A stretch of 59,420 bases of DNA, taken from the NCBI GenBank assembly GCA_002633005.1, contig NMRA01000688.1, positions 131,104 through 190,523 of the forward strand, in the 5' to 3' direction. A model generated the notes under the pieces. That model saw only the letters and a program-made list of their open reading frames with translations, did no database searches and was not told where the DNA came from. Shown one piece after another: positions 36,601 to 48,600 of the stretch (the stretch's first letter is position 1; every line of letters starts with the position of its first letter). Made by a program: the position numbers and the translations under genes. The DNA is from Phoronis australis. Taxonomy: Eukaryota; Phoronida; Phoronidae.

Positions 36601-39600
36601 CTGTGTAGACGAACTCAAAATACTTTCTTTGGACATCAATGGTATAACTTCTAATCTCACACCTTATTCACAAAAATTGGTCATTTTTATAATACTTCAC
36701 ATATGTCTAGCAAAGTAGCTTATCTTCATTCTCAGGGAACTTCAAGTACGAAATATATACCGTGTAGCAATAAAAAAAGATTTAGCCTTGGAACCGAATT
36801 TGTACCTGTTCCTGCTCCTCTGAGCTCGGTCTTACTGGTGAGTTTATACAGGGGAGTGAATGAGAACCTGGATATAATACGATAAGGATTTCTGGGGCTG
36901 TGTTCATATTTTTAAAACCAGAATTTGTAAGCTCAGTTCAAATAAAGCAGCTGGTACTGACGTGCTGCCACCTGGCATACTTCTAAGTAAGTGTTGGGCG
37001 ACGACTAGATTGCCTTGCTCACAAAGTTGCTTAACGATGTGTTTAATGGCGAGTACCCAGAATAGAGGCGCCAATTGAAGATGTTTAATATCCACAAAAA
37101 AGGAAACAGGCTCGACCACACAAATTATCGGGATATCAGCATCATGAATCTTCTCGCAAAAGTGTAGGACTCTTTACTTGCGAATCATTTCTTGTGGTAG
37201 CGTCCGAGTTTAGAGCAGGCTGGTGCTCAGAAAGTCAGGAATTGCGAAGAACAAATACTCACAACCAGACTCTCAATTGATATTGCAAAGAAATTGAAAG
37301 AAAAATTAGACATAGCTTTCATTGACTATGAAAAGGAATATGGCAAAATCAACAGGAAGCGTCTGCTCCTACAACTAAAAGATAAATGGTGTGGTAAACG
37401 TTTTAGAGGGCAATATCCGAGTCGTTATGCTCAACCGTGTGCAATATTGGTGAGCAAAATTTCATAGCCAACCGCGGTGTGAAACAGGGTGGAAGTACAA
37501 GTTGTCCCCTCCCCCCTCCCTTCCAACCTATTTATCGATGTCACTGTAGACGCAGTCAACGCAACTGAACTCGATGTATGGCTGCAGCAGATGCACTGTC
37601 TGTTATTTACGGATGACACTGTAGCGTTTGCCTCATTAAGAGACAAATTGCTGGAAAAACGTACAGTCCTCAAAAATTGCGCTGACGAGATTGGCCTGAT
37701 AATCCATCCAACCAAATCAAAATTTATGACTGTCAACTGAGAAGACCACAGAGTAGTCATCCATTTCGGAAACGTGAAAATCACTCATAACGATACTTAC
37801 TGTTACCTTGACGTTATTATTTCTACCACTGTGTCTCAACAATTACGATTGCATGCCAGAGAGAAAAGACGTCATTTGTTAAAACCCTGCGCTTTTTTGT
37901 TTGAGAAAAATGACGCCACGTTTTGATGAAAAAATCTGTCTGAAATGCGTGTGTAACAATGTTACTAATATCCGCTGTATTGTATGGTTGCGAAACGTGG
38001 CTTTGTCCCACGAGAACTCAGACTCATTGAATGTGGTGAGGATCATTAAGTCAGAGGAACATGTGTAACAAGTCGGATCTTCAAAGAACACCAAAATGTG
38101 TATTTCACCTTACACATACATTGCAGTTCAGTTCGAAATTGGATACGCTCAATCCATATTTGCCAAAGAAGGAGGGAAACTCACCTTCTCTGACTGAGCC
38201 TGTCGCTTGTGAAGTGCCCGACATACAGCCACGCATGCCCACGTAACAAAGGCGCACTGCGACGCAACAAAGACATGCGGCATAAGAATAAATGAGCAAT
38301 AATAACAAAATACACTTACAGTTACTAACGTCCCGTCACACGTATATTACTTTTTTGCCCTCTAACAATATCAGAACTGCTTTAGTCGTCAACGTACAGG
38401 ACCATAAGTTCACCCGACAAACAAATAGCAACCTACATAACTGAAGTCATGAAATTTTTCGGACGATAGGCTTTATTCGTTTGTTCTTTTTTAATAGGCC
38501 TATGTTTGTTTCGTTGGACTAACTTAAAACTACTACATTCTGAGAATGCTGGAGGGACAAAGAGCCAAAAGCGGAACAGTTGGCAACTATGTTTAATGTC
38601 ATGCTACACGTCTTGAAATATAACACTGGCTGTACTTGATGCACTTCGCCGATTTCGCCATCTCAACTGACTAAGACATCTGATTGGTTTGTAATCCGGA
38701 AGTTGTCATCGAGAACTAGTCAAAAAGATGTTAGGCGGTTGACCCAGCAGAACCCTCGAAGTGAGTCAAAAGCAGCAACTCCTAACATTCGTTAGCTGTA
38801 TAGAACATGTAAATGCTTTCGTCATGTGTTTGGTAACCCCAATGTTTGTTTTCTTGTAGATCGTAATACTTACACAGGCCAACGCAATTGAACGTAAGTT
38901 AGCTCCCAATCACATTTTTATCATTTCTCTTCATTTAGGCAAAACACACGTCATACATAAAGTCGATGGACCCGAGTTTTCACGAATAATACTTGTTAAC
39001 TTCAAATTAAGCCGATTTTTTGTGTAAAAGACCTCGAAACGAATCATGATTGACTCCTAAACAATTGCCAATCATATGCTAATAACCAGACCGCGTTCAT
39101 GAGGTTCATTCTTCACTTTTCGACAATGGCACCGCTTGAGACCTAGCGAGAGGTGCTAACCAAATTGTGTAACCTCGAAAGCGAGAAACAGGGGGACTGA
39201 CTTTCACTGACTGAGTGAGTCAACAAGGAAAAAACTACGAAATAACGTTATAACACGGTGACGATCGAAAGGTCGAATGCGCTGCAGTCCAGGAGAAACT
39301 GGAAGTGAAAGCGAAGAGCGAACTTTCCAAGGTTTTGTATTGGATGGATAAGACATTTCACTAATTACAATTCAGTAATGTGAGGAACATTATCGATCGT
39401 CGAGGTCAGTAATATTTCAGTTTCCATCTCCTCTTGCTAAATTTTTCTCTGTCATATCCCGGTGCCCTTGTTTCTGATCGACTCCGAGTCCGGCAATTGC
39501 TTAACCAGGACTTATGCAGTACTATCCAACACTATATGATATAACACGCGACCTGCACTGAGTGCGTTGTAGAAAAAAAGTAGTCGATATTTCATTTGAG

Positions 39601-42600
39601 TGAAAGTACCTAGAGGGTTGCCGATTAACATACGCATTGTTTTCGATTATTTAGCCAAGAAAAAAATATTATCAGGATGGCTAATTGGACACACATTTGA
39701 ATCGGCATTACATGCAGTGCCTCCAATTGGCAGTTTTACGGAACCTGATATTTGCTGCGGTAAAGCTGATATTTCTCCAAACATACATGTATATGTCCAG
39801 ACGCCGCATGTAATGCGCACCAACTTGTTTCACGTTACTGACTTTGAGGTAGTACTGCCTGCTGTTTGTCAGAGAACATTCAACATATAGAATTTTTTAT
39901 TGTTTAGGTATCAATTGTTACGAATAGTGTTAAAATTGTTGTATATTTTGTTTTCCAGACTGTCCTGGTGAACCGGCTGACATCGTTTTCGTTGTGGATG
40001 AATCCAACAGTATTTACATCAAAGATTTTGAAAAGCAACTGCTCTTTGTGAGGAATATGATAAGCGCTTTTACCATTGCTGCTGACAAAGTCAGAATTGG
40101 TCTGATTACGTGGAACACGGTGGCTCACACCAGATGGCGCCTGGACACATATTCGGAGAAATACAAATTACTTCAGCAAATATCAGGTGTCAGGCGAAAA
40201 CGTAGGTTATCACATTTACTGCGCTGTAAATTACAGATTCATCCAAGAGGTCATTCTAATGATGTCACTTGGTAACTCTAGTCAGTTGTTCTTAATATCA
40301 GAATAATGTGCAGTTTCTTGCCAGGTAAGTGAGATCACACGAATATCCGGGAGATATCGTCGCAAACGAAGCACTTGTTCACACTACCTTTAAATTCGAG
40401 GGTGTCTTGTGTCTTCAGAGTGGGCTACTTAATCTCGGTTGTGGCCCTAAATATATACACGGTAAAGCATTCACAATTCTAAACATTTATTCAATTTGCT
40501 CTTTGCAAAAGGAAACGTGTCAGCTGAATGATAATTTTCTTAGTTTTGTTGTACTGCGTGATTGATAGAAAGATCTATGGTTGCTGTTTGCACGAATAGT
40601 TGTGTTGCTGTTCTTTTTGTTTTGGTTGTTGTTGTTGACGTTGTTGTTGTTGTAACTGAACAAAAAAATTTTGCGATAATCAAAACTGTGTGGCTTTCAA
40701 CCAACAAACTGAGAAACTTCTTTGAAAGTTCTGCATCAAAAGCGGGAAAATTGTCCGTACTCACAATCATGGAAGCAGAGTATTTCGAATTTTTCTCCAA
40801 ATGCATCAAAATATGTAATATATTTCAGACGGTACTTCCACGAATACACATCTGGCCTTGGCGAAAGCACGTGAAATGCTTCGAGAACTGCAACGACCCA
40901 AGGTGCAACACTTGGTCATTTTGATGACAGATGGCGTTTCAGCCAAACCCGAGTTAACCGCAATGGAAGCTTTGCTGCTTCATAATGAGGACATAACAGT
41001 CTATGCCATAGGAATTGGTAGAGTGAGTGTAATGGGAACGAAAATCAGATGTCTTCTCTATCACGTTTTTTAATCCACACTTTTATTTACTCTGTGCACG
41101 CGTATTGAATGATGCGTTATAGTGCTGCTAAATAAGAGGCTGGTCCGTGGGGATGGATGGGCCAATTCATTTAGTGTGGACACGTTTTACTGTACAAGTT
41201 CATGGTTTTTAAAAAGTTGTTGAAGAATGTGATGTATTGGCCTTCACTTTCCTAAATGGAAGTTTTACACTTGTCCTTGTAAGCTCTGAACATGACACTA
41301 TCTTCAAAATAAGTTGTTCTTTTCAACCCTTTTTTTCTATTACCAACAGGATAAGATAAACATGCATGAAATCAATATGATAGCCAGTGACCCTGATTCG
41401 TCTCATGCGTATGTCGCCGATAACTTTGGTGAGCTAGGTGACAAGCTAAAGGATCAATTGCTGGCGTCCACGTGTCCGACTGTACCACCACCAGGTAAGG
41501 AACCAGTGTCCAGAGTCTAAGATCAAAAGCACATTTGCTTCTATAGTCCACGTTTCTATGAAAATCGAGTTGGTGTTGCGGTATTTTTAGGTGGTGGCTA
41601 TTTCTGACAAGAAAATCCAACCGAGACGAGCAAAAGTGATGTAGGATTTGTGTAGTTTTTTATTCAAGAGAGCTTGGTAAATCACGGCATTTCTAACTTG
41701 CTTACCTTTGCTTACGTGCTTTTGTATATATTTTCAACAACAAAAAGCATGACATCAAGTTGTCTGAAATTGTTCTGAGCAGGTGCTTTTAGTGTGTAGC
41801 GGCGTATAGGTCTAAAGTGAGTCGAGTAGGCCTATAAACCAGAACCACTGGCGGCTTTTTTGGCTTAATCTTTAATGGTATTCAAGATGTCTATTGAGCT
41901 GGAGCACACTTTGGTTTAATCAGATGACTGTCTAATCCTAGCTTGCACTTGATGACCCAGCATTAACGCTAATTAAGTTCGAGTGTAAAGTCGAGTTGTA
42001 TCTCCAATCTAGGGGTCATCATGTGCAAACTGGTACCAGACCCTCGTCAGCAAAAGCCAAATGTGGGTTGAATTTTCTCATTCAAAGATGGGATGTAATT
42101 GAACTTTAGAGCTGACAATCATTCTTATAGCATCATACATCACATGGTTATGCTATTTTTGTTTTGACATCACCTGTTATAAGCTACAGTATTTCCAATC
42201 GTTCATAAATGTTGCCTCTCGTGGGGGTATGTTGGCAATGTTGAGAAACAAATGTTCAGTGATACGTGTTATGTGCAATCCGAACCCGTTGTTGCCTTTT
42301 CCTGTTGGCAAAATCAACGCTCCCCCAAAATGAGGCTGACACTGGTTGTGGTTATGCAACGCGGTCTGCGTCTGACCAATGAGCCTCGCACTGAATATTT
42401 GAAAATTGTGTTTAGCCAACCTCAGGTACATATATTTAACGTGACGTCATATCATCACCATCATCATCAGCAGCAGCAACATCACCATTACCACCACCAC
42501 GATCATCACCATCATCATCACCATCGTCATCACCATCGTCATCATCATCATCACCATCGTCATCATCATCATCACCATCACCACCACCACTATCATCATC

Positions 42601-45600
42601 ATCATCACCATCACCATCGTCATCATCATCATCACCATCGTCATCATCATCATCACCATCGTCATCATCACCATCATCATCATCACCATCATCATAATAA
42701 TGATCACCATAACCATCATCGTCATTATCATTGCAAACCATCTCTCCGATTTGGCGTGTTTTATCACTTTTTACCAAGCTGCTAAATCTTTGGTTCTACA
42801 AATTAACTTAGACCTCGGCGATAGGACATCAATTTTTTAAAAATCAAAAGAACCCTTAATGTTCGCTCACACAGGTTGTCAAGACGATAAGGTCGACCTG
42901 GCGTTTGTCATGGGGTCAATTAACCAGAATCCTGACGGAGCCCGGAAGGCGATGGAATTGGTTAAAAACATTGTTAATTCCAAGAAGATAATTGTTGGAC
43001 TGAACGACGTTCAGGTGCGTGTGCGTGTGTTCCGTTATAACAGGAAGAGATCTTCCTGGTTATAAGGGACTTGTTTTACATAATCACAAGCTGCTCATTT
43101 ATTTGGAGATCAAATTTTTCATGCGGTCTAAATAGTGGGTTTCATGTCGTACTCGCACCAAAAAGAATATTGCAGTGTTTTCCGGTCAGTATCGTTTACA
43201 CGTCTCCAAGTTATGTACTATGTCACGGGATGTTAACGAGCTGACATCCGTCATACTGTGCATTTGAAAAACGACATCAATGCCGTTAAGTGAGTAAGTT
43301 TTGTCGTGGGCGAAATCTTCCTGAATGAACTGTACCTCAGCAGATGTGCCCCAACCCTCCACGGCCCATACCGTATACGTTGGGTAATAATCACTTACAG
43401 GGTTTCGTTTTTGACTTTGAGTGAGGTGGGCCAGGGCACAGGAATAACCAGAATTTCGCCTCATGCGCGCGCCCAGCCTTAAGTGTAGGGATGTAGCGGG
43501 TCTCGAATGTTTGGGTTTGTGGACCTTAGTACTAAAAACGGGGTTTGTTCAAGGCCTATGCATTGTGCATTCGCCTCCTCGAGCCCCCTGGGTGCGCGTA
43601 TATGCTAGTCGGCAATTCTCAAAGCGAACTGCCAAATGGAACCTGTTAATTTTAGAGGGGCATGTACCCCTTGCCCCCCGTAAATCCGCCACTGTGAACA
43701 GGCGGGCATACATTGCATATCATGTTACTCAGTGACCGACGCATCTTTTGCTACTTGTAAAATATAACCGGACTAACATTTTCTCGGCCACAACTTTGTC
43801 TACGGAAAATCGTGTTTTCTTCCGACATGGGTACACACTATGACAACCATTTCTTTTGATGATGCGTTTTCCTGCCGACACATTTTGTACTCGAGATAAC
43901 GTGTTTTCGGGGACAGTTTTGGTTGTAAGGCCAACTTTGTTGCCGAATTTCTACACAAGATTTCATGTTCTGATAAAAAATGTGTGACTGATCATCATTC
44001 TTAGAGCTGAGAAACACATACGTCACGTATTCATTCTATTGTATTATAGAAGCGTGACCTTTTTTCAGACAAACTGTAAGTGACTATTTACGTTTTGCCC
44101 AGGAGTATAAACCTCCTCATCATCTTAGAAATACAAAATGGTGAATCGTTAAAGCGGCTATGTAACCTACACTCCATCACAAAAATTTTTTGGGAAAAGT
44201 GGAAACTATACATTTTTGGAAACCTCATGGAATGACAAATCAGAAAATAATTGATTCCATTTTTGGCGGCCATCTTGGCGGTTATCTTGGATTTTTAAAA
44301 ATGGCGCCCGTAAAATACATTTTCCTCAGTATCTTTGCTCTTGGGTCACTTAGAATGTTAGTTTTAATGGCTGCACCCATATTTTTGTGGTCAAGAAATC
44401 TGAAAATGCAACTTATTAAATAAGAAACATAACCAAAACCCCATTTCTTAGCAGCCACATTTTCTAAATGCATTCTTCATGTAATCCAACACATGATCAC
44501 TATCTTACTGTATTGTATATTTTGTTCGGAGCTTTAGTTGTTTCCTTCAAGACACTTAAAACTAAAACAGTACCTGAACAACTTATTTACGTTTGAAAAA
44601 CACGAAAGCATGTTTTTGTAGTGTCAATAGTATTTCAAAACTTTAAAAGCAGTCCGGGCTACAGATCATTACTATAGCCATCACTGCCACCAGGAATCAC
44701 GTCATCATCACCATTCTGACATTCTGCACTATACTGACACTTGATCGGCAAGAGCATCTTTGGGAAGAGGAATTGTTTTTGCACTGGCATCTAACCATCT
44801 CAATGATAGCCTCTGGCGCTGGAAGTGTTTCAGCTGGTCATCTTTGTCCTTGTAAATTCATTCTGCAATGGGTCAAGGAACTTCTGTTGAGCAATGACTG
44901 CCTGGCCCCACACTCTGGCTTGAAAAAACACCCTCAGCACATGCTGTTTCAAAGCACCAATGGTTGGTGGACGTTTGTCGCTGTCAGCCATATGTTTACA
45001 GAAGAGGTACCATCTTAGCTCTGGAATCCTATTTGTATCTATACCCTGTGGTGAGTATGCACATGTAAAAGGGGCTAATGTGAAAAGAGGTTCACCTGTT
45101 ACTTCATAAGCAGTACAAAAAGTCTGCTGTGCATTGATATAATCGGTGTTTGCCTTCAAATATATATTCAATCTACAGAATGGACCAGTGTTGTTTGTCC
45201 ATGTAAAAGCATGGAAAGCAGGAAGAGCCTTTGCCCGGACAGCACCTAATATTGTCCATATTGCATTCACGTCCGCAATCCCAGATGCCTTGGTGACTGA
45301 CGTATTTCTGATAAGCCTGTCATAATAGGCAATGAAGAGTACCAGTAAATCCATGCCAGATGAAAAAAAAAACATCAGCTGAGAATCAGGGACCATTTGA
45401 TGTGATGCTAAAACTGCATGATGTACAGTGTATTAGCAATACATCTGCTTTTTCGTGGTCGTTTTCTTCTAAGCGTAGATCACATCGGTTGCTCTTTGTG
45501 CATTCTGAAGCTGAAGTAATGGCTATCATGACAGAGTCTTGATTACATTCTAGTGTCTTTGCAGACAAATATTCAGTAAGTTGAGCCTTTTTTGGTCATG

Positions 45601-48600
45601 GGAGAGGAAACGGCTCATTGAGATGTTCTTTATGTAAGTCTCATCTCTTATCTGGTGCTGTACTTGACCCTTTCTCTGCCTCCTTTTTTCTCTTGGGCTT
45701 GCTTCAAAGAGTTGTCTTTGTGGGTGTCAAATAACAGAATGATATCGTCATAATCTCTAGTTAAGACAATCACTTCCATACTATCCACACGTGTGGCTTG
45801 GGTGAACACACTCAATGGATGTTGTTTACATGTTTTCTGGATCTAAAACCTTTCTTGCAGCTTGATGACTGTCCTGTTCTAAGACGTCTGCTTCGGAAAG
45901 TTTCTGCAGAAGGTGGATTCGATTCGATTGGTCTGTGCATGACAGCATTGCCCCACTGGCAGCAAAGACTGCTCTTGGTGTTAGGGTAAATTCATAGTGG
46001 CTGATAGCATGTTTCTGGTCGATTTGTCCAGCAGGCTACAACAGTTGTTCTCGTCATTGATCCTCAGTCTGGTTACTGCCAACCTTATCTGTCAAAGGCA
46101 AAATGCATTTCCATTGAGTAGAGGAGAACTGGATTCCAAAGTGAACAGTGGAAATAATAACAAAATCTTCAAAAGATATGTCTCAAATGTTGAAAAAGAT
46201 ATGCATGTACACTCTAAATATGCATGTAGGTTAATCTGCGTTTTTGTGATTCCTTTAAATATTCTAGGGGTTCGTATCTGCTACTAAAATCCTTTAGATT
46301 ATATGTATCATTTTAGAAATAGTGTTTTTCAATTCCTTACCCCACAATATGTGGGTGCAGCCACTAAAACTAACATTCTAAGAGACCCAAGAAGAGAAAT
46401 ACTGAGCAAAATGTATTTTACGGGCGCCATTTGTGAAATTTCAAGATGGCCACCAAGATGGCCGCCATTATAATTAAAATTTCGAATTCTTTGACCTCAG
46501 AACTGCAGGTGTAGGATAAAAACTAACATTCTCAGTGACCCAAGGGCGGATATATTGGGCAAAATCCATTTTACCGGCGCCATTTTTGAAAATCCAAAAT
46601 GGCCGCCAAGATGGCTACCGAAAAAATGGAATCAATTATTTTCTCATTAGTCATTCCATGACGTTTCCAAAAATGTATAGTTTCTACTTTCCCCAAAAAT
46701 TCCAACGAATGTCAAAATTTAGACATAGTGAACCTGACTATATGAAATTGTTCTTAAATTGTCCTTTAATAGAGGTAATTTCTCGACTTAGATAGAACTG
46801 ACGACTCATTATTGCAGGAGGTCAAGTTTTACAAGTTATCTTGTCGCGGCGTGTCACTTTATACCTGGTCTTAAGAAGTTACGAACTGTCACTGTTTTCA
46901 AGTCTAGAAATTATTTTGCATTTGTGTGAAAAACAAGTTGAAACCAATTTTATAGCGGTAAGTTCGCTTCTTGGACTGAACGCGGCTTACATCAACATCA
47001 TCTTTTCACGCGAAGCTTAAGCCGTTACAATGCTCACTATGAAATTCAAGCTTCATGTTCAAAATAGATCCACGACCTAAAAACTTTTGTTCCGACCAGC
47101 ATTCGACACAATCGGTTCTTCGGATGACATTCATTTAACATTTGGATGGCGTGTTACAGTGTTACAATTCGCCCATAACTAAAGCATTTCTTTCACAACT
47201 CCGTCCTTCCCGTCATCACCGTATCTGAAGATCTGCCTTGTTCGTTCACATTCCATGCTCCCAACTACGTGACCAAAACGGATGGAGTCTAGGAATTTGA
47301 CATTGTCTTAGGTTGTATCGCTCTCTGTTAGTGTTATTTACGAATTGGTGATTAACTTATTTTATCACTTTGTTTTTCATTTCTTACGAGAAAGCAAAAT
47401 CCTAAAAATAAAAAGCACAGCCGTTCTCTTTCAAGTCACGTTTTATGAACATAATGAAATGCAAGAAAACGTTGTGTCAATGAATTCCTGTTTGTGTTTG
47501 CGTAAATTTAAAAATTTTAAAATTACTCTGGTCAATGATATCAGTTGTGAACGTAAATAACTGCAACGACGCAAATACGTGCTGATATGTCATCAAAAAT
47601 CCTTAAAATAATCGCTTTGGTATTTAAAAAATGCGACGGTTATTGGAAATTCACCCAACAAAGACAAAAATGGAGAACACAAATCCGATTGAGAGCTTTC
47701 GGAATTACGGTGGCTGTAAAAGAACGGCATGGCAACTCTTTTTTTCTCCACTGAAACTCTATCGATAGTCTTACTAACTCTATCGATAGACCGACTAACT
47801 TTATCGATAGATGTACTATCTCTATCGGTAGATTTGTTGATGTGTACTCATTTTATGGTTTAAAAGTTCGTTCTTACGGTGGCTGTATTCGGTGGCTGTA
47901 AGAGGACGGCAGGGCAATTTTTTTTCTTCGGAGAAAAAAGTTGCCGTGCCGTACCGTACGGAATAGGTGTCGGCTAATCATGTGGCTTATACAAAAAGGC
48001 TTATAAGTATTTAGTCAATCAGTACTCGCTGACTCTATTGCCTATTACATTGTAGCTCTCAGCTAATAGAAGGTCACGCGCGCATTTTTAACTTAATTGA
48101 TAATTACTTCAAATACCATTAATTAATAATTATTATGTAAGCAGAAACTCCCACATTTTTGACGTCCGGTAGATGTCGGTAAGCATGCAAGTATTAGGCT
48201 AGTTAGCTACAAGAATGTCAAACCTATTCGTTCATTCACACTTGTCAGTCTTTGAAATTCAAAAACACGTGTTGTGACAGTGCCAATACACAAACAGCAC
48301 TGAATTTTAGTATTAAATTCCAGGTCGCCATGGTACCAACTGTTTTGGGTTTCAGTGGTTTTAAATTAAACGAATACCACGACAAGCCATCGCTTCTTTT
48401 TCATTTAGAAAGAAGTGAAAAAGTACTTGAAACGACTGCTGATATTCTTGACGTCATGAGGTAAGAGACCTTATAGGAAATCGAACTTCATTAGGTGGCA
48501 TTAGTGTAACACAAGTTCGTCCACCTTCTTGAATATTTAATTTGTTAGAGTCAATGAGATAAATCAATTAACATATAGCTCATTGGGTGGAGTAAACAAA

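Larger units (their letters stand above)
43015..48323 (+). other. Gene B intron 6 (5.3 kb, transposon-rich)
   Basis: Enlarged by a DNA transposon (about 44155-46710), a dispersed repeat copy and a TATCGATA repeat element. The same intron in gene A is 611 bp. Confidence 0.7.

Noticed and set aside
42252-42785. His-rich 177-residue frame and overlapping Asp-rich and Met-rich minus frames
   Set aside because: All come from the CAT/CAC microsatellite in gene B intron 5.
47760-47830. CRISPR-like array
   Set aside because: Only four 21-bp units with no unique spacers, in an animal intron.
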